Below, piece by piece: positions 1 to 20,865 of a stretch of 64,000 nucleotides of DNA (its first letter is position 1; each line of letters begins with the position of its first letter). This DNA comes from Rhea pennata (Eukaryota; Chordata; Aves; Rheiformes; Rheidae). Location of the stretch: assembly GCF_028389875.1 (NCBI RefSeq), contig NC_084668.1, positions 17,813,993-17,877,992 of the forward strand. Reading direction: 5' to 3'. A model generated the notes under the pieces. It searched no databases and had not been told where the DNA came from. It saw only the letters and a list, made by a program, of their open reading frames with translations. The position numbers and the translations under genes are program-made.

Positions 1-589
1 CTGGCCGGGGTGCCGGTCCAACCAGACTCGTTGGAAGCCACCAGCATGTCCTTGGCACGATGGAAAGGAAGGAGCCAGAGGGTCCCCAGAGAGGGGATGT
101 TAATCAGCTGAGTGCCAGGCCCCCCAGTGCCCATCCTGGCACCCAGATGAAAAGACACCCCCAAAGCTAACCAGCAGCGCTCTCTGCCCCTTCGCCTTGG
201 TGGGCTGCACGCCTGACTGGGTGCACCCCTGCCAGGCTGGCTATGAGGGTCCGCACATCCCACCTCCGGGAGGATGACGACTGTGGACAGGACAGTACTG
301 GCACAGCGATCAAGAAAGGCATTAAGTTTTCCTCCACTCAGCACCAGGGCTCAGGGGGCTGTGGATACAGGTGATAGGGGGTGCTAGCATCTGTAGAGGC
401 AAAAGCAGCACCAGCTGCATCGCCCAGCCTGCACCCCTGCAGCAGCCCCGCACCACAGAGGAGGGGGCAGGATGGCCCCCCTTCCAGGGAAGGAGGGAGC
501 CCTTGACTTGCCTTTGGCCTGTGCCTGGGCACGGAGGGCAGGAGCAAGGGGCTGAGGCAGGCACGGCACCCTCTACAGCAGTCCAGCGC

Positions 590-805
590 CAGGCTGCTCT
601 GGCTAATGCGCCCAGTACATCAATCACGCTGCTCGGCGGCTCCCTATTAGGGGGAGCAGCGGCTGGTTAATCAGGCTGAGGGCTTCGGCTCATTAAGCTG
701 ACACCTTCGTTGCGAGAGTGAGACATGGGGGCACGCAAGGTGCCACTTATTTATTTTCTTCTTTCCCAGGGAATATATTAAACAAATTAAATTCCTGGAG
801 TGTTG
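590..805. promoter_or_regulatory. AT-rich island with PBX/HOX-like site
   Basis: Three AT-rich blocks contain ATCAATCA at 619-626 (PBX/HOX-type), GGTTAATCA near 664-672, CATTAAG near 691-697 and ATATTAAACAAATTAAAT near 774-791. Homeodomain-site density against a GC-rich background suggests a conserved noncoding element; this is inference. Confidence 0.35.
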
Positions 806-1939
806 GGTCAGCACAGCCTGCTCTGCGCCTGTCCCAGCTCCGCCTAGATCTGCCACGGGGAGGGGACTGCCTTCCCCGGCCTGCTGCAAGCCCCGGGCCA
901 CGGCGGCACAGCCCCGGCCCCCTCCAGGTCTGCCCCAGCCCCTCGCAATAAGATGTAGCCCCCCTTTTCCCCTTATTTCTCTCCTCATCCGCCTCCCAGG
1001 CCAGTGATCAGAGCTCGCTGAGGGTGGTTAGTGCATGGGCAGGAGACCTGGTACGAAGCATGGGCCACGAGGTGATCTCTCATAGGTACATGGGACAAGG
1101 AGGTGCTTATGGGGGCAGAGCACCCAAAGTGTGTTTTGGGGGGTAAGGGAACAGCGTTTGCAGCTGATGCTCTCACGCAGGGCTGCAGGGCTCGTGCAAA
1201 TGCTAGCTTCCAGCAGTCTGCCCCCTCCCATGCAGCGGCGGGGAGGTTTTCCCCTTGGGGTGAGATACAGCCCTGTCTCAAGCCCTACTGCTGCCATTTG
1301 GCCCTACTGATGGCAGAGCCACACTGGTGTAAACTACCAGCATCCTGCGCTGAGAATTGGGACCCTCCAGGACAGGGCTCCAGGAGTTGGGTATTCAGAA
1401 AAACACTGCTCGTCCCAAGAACATCTTTCAAACTAGGAGCATTAACAACATGGGCATTGAGCCCAAATCGCACAGGGCTGCTGAAACACCCCCCTGCACT
1501 GGCTTCTTTGCTGCTTCAGGATCAGTTGCCCCTTCTAAAGCCAAATGCTGTCCCTGCTCGAATGCCCTGGAGGATTCAAATGTCTTTTTCTTGCTGTGAG
1601 CACACTTCACTCCAGCCCAGAGCTGGCTGCATTTCAGCCCAGCTCCAGGTCTGATTAGGATGACAAGTATGGGATTGGAGGCTTGGTACAAAATTAGCCA
1701 TTAATCCCCAGATTGGTCTGTTTATTGACCATTTGCAGCCCTTCCTGCCACCACCACCACCTTTTCTCTCTCCATCCCTCTAGCACAGCCTCTCCCACTC
1801 CGCTGTCCCGTCTCATCCCATGTTGTCATCCTCATTCCTTCACAAGAGACCAGTCCCTTCCACCTAGCCACAGTCCTTCAAGTTCCTCTTTATTCCAGGA
1901 CCGGACCCATCTTTTGCTAGTGGAAGGGTGACTCCCTAG

Positions 1940-2280
1940 AGGTTAGTGAAGAATTAGAAATAATTTAATTTACCTCCCTGTTCGGGTGCTTTGATGAGCT
2001 GAAAGGCCCCTTGTCAGGCAGCGAATCCATCTTCCTCCAGCCTTACATCAAATTTCATTCGCTAATTAGAAACTCCTGCCCCGGTGCGTGCTGCCCCCAC
2101 CCCGGCCGCCCCTTCTCCCCACCAGCACCATTATGAAAATAAATCGTTCCATTAGGCGCATTGTTGTGGCGGTGGGGCCCAGCCGCCGTGAGTTATTAGA
2201 GCAGGAGGGAGGGCGTTGGATTAAGATGAATGATTTATTAAGGAAAAGGGCCCTGATTAGATTCTTAGCTGTCCCCCGTG
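1940..2280. promoter_or_regulatory. AT-rich island dense in TAAT-type sites
   Basis: Blocks include AATAATTTAATTTAC near 1960-1974, GCTAATTAGAAAC near 2061-2073, ATTATGAAAATAAATCG near 2130-2146, CCATTAGG and GATGAATGATTTATTAAGG near 2226-2244. The arrangement resembles vertebrate developmental enhancers. No conservation data are available. Confidence 0.4.
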
Positions 2281-2829
2281 TACACGCGCGTACTCACGTC
2301 CCCGTCCCGCCGCCCGGGGCACCCCAGCGCCCCTCGCAGAAGGTCACCGCGGCATCGCGGCGGGGGGACGCAGCCTCCGTCAGGCTTCCCCCGGGGCCGT
2401 GCCCTGCCGGGTGCTCCTGCAGCGCCGGGGCCCGCGGCTCCCCGGGGGTCCTGGGATCTGAGATGTGCCAGATAGCAGCCTATGCCTGCCACCAGCTCCC
2501 CTACACGGTGCCTGGCCCTCTCCTCATGCGAGGATGATGGGGGACGCCAGCATCGCCACTGCCCCCGCGAGCCCTGCAGCCAGCGAGCAGGGACCCACAG
2601 CGGGCGCTTGTGTGCTGTGGCAGGGCTGGGAGAGGGGCAGGAGTGGGGGGCTCAGGGTGGAGGAGACCGTGGCTGATGTGCTGCAGCACAGGACAGGCTC
2701 TGCAGCCTGCACTGCTCACCCTCCCGGGGCTCCCATCACCTCCGGGCCAGCACCCTGTTGACAGTGGGACCCCCACCAAGTGCTGCAGACAGCAGGGTCC
2801 TGCCCCTGGACCCTGGAGGAGCAGCTCTC

Positions 2830-2880
2830 CCAAAAGTCATTAAGCTAAATTAAGTTAATGAAATTGAGAGCAAGTGGCTG
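2830..2880. promoter_or_regulatory. Short AT-rich homeodomain-site cluster
   Basis: CATTAAGCTAAATTAAG and GTTAATGAAATT occur within 40 bp in a GC-rich setting. Possible core of a small element; support is weak. Confidence 0.25.
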
Positions 2881-4139
2881 GTACGGGCTCCCTCTGCAGG
2901 CGCCTGCAGCCTGGCAGCACCAGGAAGCTGCCCGGGGAGACCAGGCTGGGCTTTCTGGGGGTGCCGGTGGCTCTTTTAGCTCCCTGGGAGGGGGCATCTG
3001 AGCAACCTGCTGTCTGGATGCCTGCAGCATTTGGGGGGGCCCCGTCTTCTGTGGCCAGCTCAGCCAAGGACACGGGGTGCACCCAGCGCGCACCAAGCGG
3101 GCGTCCGGAGAAGGGTGGGCTGGTGCTGCCACGGCAGAAGGCCTCTGCGGAGGGACAGACGGGAGAGGCGGGGACGGGACGGGGTCCCCCCCCCCTCGGT
3201 TAACAAGGCCGGGCTCTGTAGCCCTTTCAAGGCTCTGAATAGGGGGTGGTACTGCTCCTCCCCTGAGTTTGAGCTCCAGCACACCCAGACAGGGCTGGAG
3301 GGCTGTGGGGAAGAAGGCAACCCCAGATGGGAGCATGTGGGGGGTTTCCTCTCCCTCCCACCCACCATTCGCATGGTAATGAGGACAAATTGATGGAGAG
3401 ACATCCATTGTGGTGCTCCCACCAGCCCAGCCCTTCTGCCGGGGCCACCCACCGGCAGCCCCATCCATCACCGCCCAGCCGCTTGGGGTGGGACTGGCTC
3501 TTGTGGGATTCCCCCCCACCACCACCCTGTCCTGCTGCCTGCACGACATGACTGCTTCAGGCGGCTGGAGAGGGGACCCCCGTCCTGGGAAGGGAGAGCC
3601 CCCCATGATCCCTGTCTATCGCCCGGGCATTGCTTTGTCCTCCCAATCCCGGCCGTGGTGTCTATGGGACTATGAAGCATCTGAGGAGCCTTCAGGAGGG
3701 CAGAGACCTCAAAAGCTCTTTTATGAATCCCTCATTCCCTCCCACTGCTCTGGGGCCAGCCCATAGCCAGGACCCCTCTTGCCCTGCTTCTGCCCCAAAA
3801 TAGCCCCCCCCCCCCCGCCCCGTGCCCTGCAGCATCCTCCTAGCGGGGCAAAGACTCATTGTCCCACACTCAGTGACACCCCGAAAACCTGGGCCTGAAG
3901 GTGGGGCACCTCACGGCACCATGGGGCACCCCCAAAGAGCACAACTTCTCCCCAGTTCCTGGAGGCCCCACAGGGCCCTCAGGGGCTGGGATTTCTGGAG
4001 GGCCAGCAGCGCACCGCTCTCCCCTGCACCCAGCAGCAGCGGTGCCGCTGAGCTGCGAGGGGGCATGCCCCAAAGCACCGGGCTGTGGCCAGAGCATCCC
4101 CTCTTGATGGGAGCCCGTGCCTCGGGCTCTCCCGGCTGC

Positions 4140-4295
4140 AGCGGCAGCCTGATTGAAATTTCACTCCATAAAGCGCCTCTCCAAGGCCTGACCCCGTGGC
4201 CCCCCCGGGGACCAATTTGTCCTTCCGTGTAATAAGAACCTAATTAAATTAGCCAAGCCGCCTCGCAGAGCCCTTAAATTAGCCATGGTGATGAA
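4140..4295. promoter_or_regulatory. AT-rich island, candidate conserved element
   Basis: It includes ATTGAAATTTCACTCC, GGACCAATTTGTCC, CCTAATTAAATTAGCC (TAATTA palindrome) and CTTAAATTAGCCATGG. The AATTAGCCA core occurs twice, near 4246 and 4277. Function is not known. Confidence 0.35.
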
Positions 4296-5461
4296 GGCCC
4301 TCGCTGACAACCTGCTGCTGGATTGCTCTGCACTCGCTGTGCTGTGGGATCTAGGAAAAGGCTGGGGGGGCACCCTGCTCCCAGTCCTCCGGACAGGTGG
4401 GAGACTGGGAATGGGGCAGGGGGTGCAAAGAGAGGTGCATAGAGCAGAACATGTGTGGTGGGGGGGGTGGCTGGTGGCCTCCCCCAGAAGCAGGACACAC
4501 AGACCGGGACATGGAATGGAAGGGGGGGACAGGGCTGGCTTGGGATGGGGGGGGGGCAGGCCCCACGGTGGCTAGCACTAGGCTAATGTGTCACTGGAAA
4601 CCCAGTATGCAGGGTAGGGGGGGTCCATCCTAGCTGGGAGCACTGAGTTAGTGGGTGTTGTGGTGATGAGGTGGGGAAGGGCATCCCAGCCAGCAGGGAG
4701 CGAGGGTGGCGAGCCCAGACTGGGATGGCAGAGACACTGGGGCAGTGCCAGCCTGCAGGGACCTGGCTGCTGTCCCCAGCAGTCTCTTGGTGGCTGTCAC
4801 TCCCATGTCCAGCCCTTATTGCCCTCATTTCCAGGTGGCCTTGGTGCACAGCTTGGTGGCATGGGTCTCACGTAGGCCCCCCCATGGACTGCTGAGGGGC
4901 TGGCTACCTCCACGGGGCTTGGAAGAGTGGGGAGGAAAAGCTGTCCCTTAGTGGTAGGTGGCATTGGGGTGGCCAAATTGTGGCCCTAGGGAATCCTACC
5001 TTGCCTTCCCAGTTTCCAGTGGGCACTACATGCCCCCCTGATCCCTACACTCTGCTTTATGGTGGCCACGGTAGGTGCTGGCCCAGCTCCCTCTGCCTGG
5101 ACAGCAGGTGCTGACACCAGGAGCAGCATTTCAGCCAGGCAGGACAAACCTCAGCGCCTCGTGCATTGGGGCAATGGCAGGAAAAGCTCGGCCAAAACAC
5201 ACTGGGGCTTTTCCAAGGAGACGGGAAGCCTTTGCATCCCGGTGCCAGCAGCGCCGGTCGCTGCCGGAGGGTGCTCTGCCTGCCCAGACTGTGCAGCAGG
5301 TCCCAGGCAGTGGAGCAGCATCGAGGAGGGCTTTCAGGCCTGGAGACCCCTGCCGTGGGCAGCCCGCCCCGGGCTGGGGGCAGGAAGGCATCGCCTCCCT
5401 CCCCCCAGGTCCTGGCTCCCCGCACAGCAGAGCTCAGAGCGCCCACCTGGGAGAAGATAGA

Positions 5462-5467
5462 TTTATT
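5462..5467 (-). terminator. IHH: Poly(A) signal of IHH
   Basis: Minus-strand AATAAA within CCCAATAAATC is the only canonical hexamer found on that strand between the IHH stop and 5000. Cleavage would fall near 5440-5455. It follows an AU-rich stretch (5560-5620) typical of mRNA 3' ends. Confidence 0.65.
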
Positions 5468-6569
5468 GGGCCGTGTCCCCGACCAGGAAAGATACATCCA
5501 GTGAAGAGACAAAAAATACACCTGTCCTCGGCCGCGCTCGCGCTCTCTCACTTCGCCCCGTGGACAACAATCACTGTAAAAACTGTGCTTTAAAATAATC
5601 TTTAAATAATTTCTGCTTTTCTTAAAAAAAAAAAAAAAAAAAAAGAACCATCTCCCCCCCCCCAGCCTCTGCCGAATGAACAGCTTCCCCATCCCACCCA
5701 CCCCCACCTCAGCCTGCACGCGCCCCCGATGCCTCCTGGCTATGGTACATACAAAGAGCAGATAAATAAATAAAGACACATGATGCTGCAGGGGGGATGT
5801 GAGTCACAGCCCCCCAGGCCCTGATGTGGAGCCGGGGGGGGGGGGGGGGCGAGGCTCTAACCAGGGCTTGCCGGGGGGCTGCGGCTCTGCTGGCCCCCCC
5901 GTGGGCCCCAGGACTGGGTGAGCAGCAATGAGTTACCCTGAGGGTTTGGGGGGCAGGACGGGGTGGGTCAGGCCAAGCAGGGCCCTGGCCTGGCGCCTGG
6001 GGAGTTTCTATTAGTTTTGGGGTGCACGGGCGCAGACTGGGGGTTGAGCCATCTCAGGGCCCGATGCAGTGAGGGCAAGGGAGGAAGCGCGTTCTCCCCA
6101 GCCCCTTTCCCCCCACCCCGGCCCCAACAGGCTGGGGCTGCATCCCTAGGTCTCCCCATCCCTGCTCCGCTCTCCTTCCACAGGCACCAGCGCCACCACG
6201 CCATGGGGCTCGTGCCAGAGCCACGCCAGCCCCTCCGGCCCTGCCCGAGCCGGGCACCCCAGGCAGAGCAGGGGCCGCTTTCTGCACCCGCTGCCCGGGC
6301 TCGGCCCCAGCGCCTGCATCACCCTCCTCCCGGCTGCCGCGGCCCGGGGCGCGGAGCGGCGCCGTGCTCCCTCGGGCTCTGGCCGGCCGGCAAAGCGGCC
6401 CGGGGCTCCCCTCCCGGACCCCCGCCAGCGCCGTCGGGCAGGCTGCAGCTGCCGGGGCGGCCGGACCCCCCGGGAGCTCCGGGCAGCGGGGCGGCCGCTC
6501 CGCCCCGCCACCCCCCGCCGCCGGCCGCGCGCCCCCTCGGCTCGCGGACCTCAGTCGTTAGCTAGCTCT

Positions 6570-6606
6570 GCACACACACACGCACACGCACACACGCACA
6601 CACACA
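6570..6606. repeat. (CA)n microsatellite in IHH 3' UTR
   Basis: Imperfect CACACA tract with CGCACA interruptions; it reads (TG)n in the IHH transcript. Confidence 0.85.
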
Positions 6607-6872
6607 AATAGCAGCATGTGGATCCAGCTGGAGGCACCCCCAAGTCCGCAGGGGCCGCCCACGCCGGCCCCCCCCCCCCCCGCCCCAGCCCCGAGGCGGA
6701 TGCGGACGGGGCGCCCCCCACCCCGCCCCGGCCCCGAGCAGGCGGGGGGCACGGGCGGCTGCTCCGGCAGCTGCTCAGCCCCGCGGCGCCCCGGCCCCGC
6801 CGTCGCGGGCACCCGGTGAGCCGCCCAGCGGCCACCGCCGCCGGCACCGCGGGCTCCCGCCGGCGCCCACCC

Positions 6873-17552
<10,680 letters not shown>

Positions 17553-17800
17553 GGCGCGCCCGGCGGCCCCGGGGCGGCCCCGGGGGGCCGGCGGCTCCGC
17601 GGGCCGCGCTACGCTCGGCCGCCGCTCCCGCCGCCCGCCCCCGGGCTCCCCATGCGGCGCGCAGCCGGCGGGCAGGTGCCGGCGCCGGGGCCGGTGGCGG
17701 GGCCGGGGCGCGGCGGCTGCCCGGTGCGCCGCGCCGGTGGCGGGCCGCTCTGAGCTGCCGTGCCCCGGCGGCGGCAATAAATAGCGAAGGGCCGTTTGTT
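17553..17800 (-). promoter_or_regulatory. IHH: IHH 5' UTR and core promoter
   Basis: A TATA-like TATTTATT lies on the minus strand at 17783-17776 in an otherwise pure GC region, which would place transcription start near 17745-17755 and give a 5' UTR of about 195 nt. An AAACAAAC block sits directly upstream near 17790-17802. The start site is inferred from motif spacing and could lie elsewhere in the CpG island. Confidence 0.55.
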
Positions 17801-18289
17801 TTGGCAGGCGAGCGGCCGGTTGCGGGGCGCGGGGCTCGGCGCTGCCGGAGCCCCCGCGGTTTGCGCCCTGGCGGTCAGCTCGGCGGGGCTGGAGCCGGAG
17901 CCGGAGCCGCCGCTGCCTCTGCTCCCCGGGCAGGAGTGAGAGGGGAAATTGAAGAGATCCGGGACCGGGAACCGCCAGGACCGCACCCTGCCCGTGTCCC
18001 AGCCTCCCAGCGCCCTCCCTCCCTCGCCTCCTCCCCGCGGAACCTGCCCCGGGCCGCCCGCAGCCTCCTCCCCCCGGCCGAGCCCCGCGGCCCGCAGCCC
18101 ACCCCGCCGGGCCGCCCTCCGCCACCTGCCCCCGAGGGCAGCCCCACCGCCGCCCCCCGGGGCGCCCCGCGGCGGCTCCCCCGCGGCGGCCTGGGCGCAG
18201 GGTGGCACCCCCGGGGCTCCGGCCCCCGCCGCGCCGCCTGCTCGCCAGGGGCCCGGGCCTGCGGGCGGGGATCAAACAGAGCAGGGAGG

Positions 18290-18405
18290 CAGCTGGTTGA
18301 AATTTAACCACAATATTCTCGCTCCCCATTGTTTCCAGGGAGGCCCGATATTTCCACAACAGGATTATGGCATCTGATTAACTCGCTGAGACAACAATGA
18401 GGGGC
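18290..18405. promoter_or_regulatory. AT-rich element upstream of IHH with RUNX and paired SOX motifs
   Basis: An abrupt AT-rich island follows the CpG island about 750-850 nt upstream of the IHH start codon. It contains AACCACAA (RUNX, 18306-18313), CATTGTT (SOX, 18328-18334) and AACAATG (SOX, opposite orientation, 18393-18399), plus GATTAACTC. RUNX2 and SOX-family factors are established regulators of IHH in chondrocytes. Element status is inferred from motifs and composition. Confidence 0.5.
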
Positions 18406-20289
18406 TGGGATGGGCTTCCCCTTCTAGCTGCCAAAAGGGGAAAGTAAATACAACACCCTGATTTCAGGAGCGAGGGCCTGCGCCCCCCCACCCCCCACCC
18501 CACTTCTCCCCCAGCTGTGCCCTGGGGAGGGGTCTGGTACCCACTCTGCCTGCACCCCTCTCTGGCTCCCTAGGACCTTCCCAGGTGAGGAAGTGCCTTG
18601 AGGCATCAGGGCAAGGGCTGCTCCCGGGGATACACAGGGAGTGCCAGGCTGGGTCCCTGGAGCAGTCCAGTCAGCTGTCCAGCTCTGGCTGCAGAGCTAT
18701 GCTGTCCTCAGGGGGACCAGGAAATCAGGGCAAGAGGGATGAAGGCTGAGGAGCCAGCAGCACTCATGGGCTTGGGATGCTGCTACCCAGTGGCCCCCAC
18801 AGACCACTTCTTTTGCCAGGAGCTGCAGGCACAGTTCAGCTGGCCAGGGCTGTTTCTGTCAGGTTTTCATACTCAGTAGCTACACACCCCAAAGCAGTGC
18901 CCAGAGCCTCCAGGAAGTCCTGCCACTGTGCAGGGTGGAGTGGCTGCTGTGCTGCTCCTGCACAGCACCCCAAGGCTATCCCACTTCCACATCTCACAGG
19001 CTGACGTTTCTGAAAGAGCATCCCACAGGCATTGGCAGAGCAGAGACCTGCCACAGCATCAAGCATCAGGAACCTTCCCCATCCCTGCATCTGGCTTCCC
19101 CAGGGTTGCAGAAGGGCAATAGCTCTGTGTGCAGCCTGCCACATGCACAGGGAAACAGGAGCCTGGACTGGGTCCTCAGGGTGCTCTAGGCTGGTTTGTA
19201 CTCACAGCACTTCTGCTTCGACCCCACAGAGGGGACAAGACCAACTGCTCAGCTTGTTCATCACTGCCATGAGGGAGGACAGTGGGGGACAGGATCATTT
19301 GGGTGGTGCTTGGTCTTAAGAGTGCAGCACATCCCCAAGGAGAAGTGTCCTACGGCTACCGGTTTGACTGGGATCCAGACCTCTGAACAACCTCTACAGC
19401 CTGCTGACATGCAGCATGCATGTCATGAGGGTCTGTCACCCACCCGGCAGCATGGGGGCTGACAGCAGCCTCACTAGTACAGTGTCTGCACCCCACAGAG
19501 GCCTGGGGCTGCACACAGGAGTCTGAGTTTAGCTGTGACTGCAGCTCCTGTGCCTGCAGGAGCCAGGCATCCTGCACTGCCTCTGGCTGCATAGAGCAGT
19601 GACAGCGTCCTGTCGCAAGGTGACAGCTGGGTGCAGAGCCTGCCACATTCCCATGCAGTGGGGACCTGCTGGGCTGTCCCAGCTCCTGCATGAAAGCGGG
19701 GCATGGGAGAATCAATCCCACTCATTAACAGCCCAGTGCTGATGAAGAGCAGCCCCCGCTGGGAACTGTCCCCTTGCCGAAAACCCTGTATCCTGCCCTG
19801 CTAGCACTGCCCTGTGCTGGTTGCAGGGGTGACTCTGCAGCTGGGAGCGCTGGCTCCAGTGCTCTGCAGCCCATCCCAGGGGGCCTGAGGCACCCAGCAC
19901 TGCTCACAGCACTGGCTCTCCTAGTATCTCTCTCCCTGAGTCCCTGCCAGGCAAAGCCTGCCAGAACACGGGGCCGAGTGGGCCAGGAGCCCCAGATCCA
20001 AGAGGGCAGCCCAGGGCTGCATGTGCGAGGAGATGGCCATGCCCTGGGGCTGGAGACTGGAACTGCATCTATCCAACCTGGGGCAAGCAGGGATTTCTGC
20101 TCGGGTGGTATTTCTCCTTCTGGGGGCTGGTGAGAAGGGGGGTTTGCAGTAGGGCACGGGGAGGAATTACCTTCCGGTGGAGCTGGGAGAGATGTGGGGT
20201 CTGTCCCTGCATCCCAAGGCATCTCCCACAGCTCTCAGCCACTCTTAGGCACTGCCAGGACACCTGGTGAACACATGCTATTCGTAGCT

Positions 20290-20352
20290 GTGTCCCAACC
20301 TTGCACAAGTCCCTCCTTCCTCAGTGCCTTGGTTTTCCCCACCAGGAAAGGC
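20290..20352 (+). mobile_element. Possible MIR-type SINE relic
   Basis: Sequence around TTGCACAAGTCCCTCC and CCTCAGTGCCTTGGTTTTCC resembles the 3' half of the ancient amniote SINE MIR (CAAGTCACTTAACC then CCTCAGTTTCC). Divergence is high; a repeat search would decide. Confidence 0.35.
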
Positions 20353-20554
20353 CACCTTATCCCTGTACCCCTGCCCTGGCAGGGAGAGCAACATCCCACA
20401 GATACCTCTGTGAGCTCTGGAGGCTGCCAGGAGCAGGGGGAGTGGAGCAGGGGTGCAGGGCCAGCAAAGGCTCTGCAAGCCCACAGAGGAACGGGGCACC
20501 GCGCAGGGCGAGCGGGCGGCCGGCGGAGCCGGGAGATGCAGTCTAGGTGGTGCT

Positions 20555-20865
20555 ATTTCTCTATTTTTGCACCAGACGGGTTTGGGATTTTCCTCTCCCA
20601 ATTCGCTGGCTTGGTCGACTTCTTCTCCTCTCTCTCTCTCTTTTTTTTTTTCTTTTCCTTTTCTAAAAATACTTGACAGCGATTGAAAGGTCCCTTTAAT
20701 CGAGGCCACAGAGCCCTTATTAAGGGCACAGGTCGGGGTGCTGGGCCGTGCCCGGCATAACGGCTTCATTAAACCCTGAGAAAACTAATATTTATGGAAT
20801 CAAATTTATGGAGGCCGAGGCCGAACTTGTGGCCTTTAATGTGTGTCGGGAGCTCAAATCCAGGC
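20555..20865. promoter_or_regulatory. AT-rich island between IHH and NHEJ1
   Basis: It contains GTGCTATTTCTCTATTTTTG, CCCTTTAATCGAGG, CCTTATTAAGGGC (an inverted repeat), CTTCATTAAACCC, CTAATATTTATGG, CAAATTTATGG and GGCCTTTAATG. A CT-rich run sits at 20628-20662. Repeated TTTATGG and TTTAATG words suggest homeobox binding. Candidate proximal IHH enhancer, by inference. Confidence 0.4.

Larger units (their letters stand above)
1..5439. other. Intergenic DNA downstream of IHH
   Basis: No gene was recognised. The sequence is GC-rich and low in complexity in places (C run at 3807-3817), interrupted by AT-rich islands at 590-800, 1940-2280, 2830-2880 and 4140-4295, which are listed separately. 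In mammals CFAP65 lies on this side of IHH; no exon of it was recognised. Confidence 0.7.
5440..6872 (-). other. IHH: IHH 3' UTR (inferred)
   Basis: About 1.4 kb lies between the IHH stop and the first AATAAA on the minus strand (5467-5462). It contains a (CA)n tract at 6570-6606, a C run near 6670-6680, a G22 run near 5830-5850 and a poly-A run at 5624-5644 (poly-U in the transcript). Near 5745-5776 the transcript reads AUUUAUUUAU, an AU-rich element. The end is inferred from the poly(A) signal only; no transcript evidence is available. Confidence 0.7.

Noticed and set aside
1..5439. Search for CFAP65 exons downstream of IHH
   Set aside because: No frame looked like a CFAP65 segment; expected neighbour is probably further left.
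5624..5644. Poly-A run as a retrogene tail
   Set aside because: No gene-like sequence precedes it on the plus strand and no target-site duplication is seen; simple repeat in the IHH 3' UTR.
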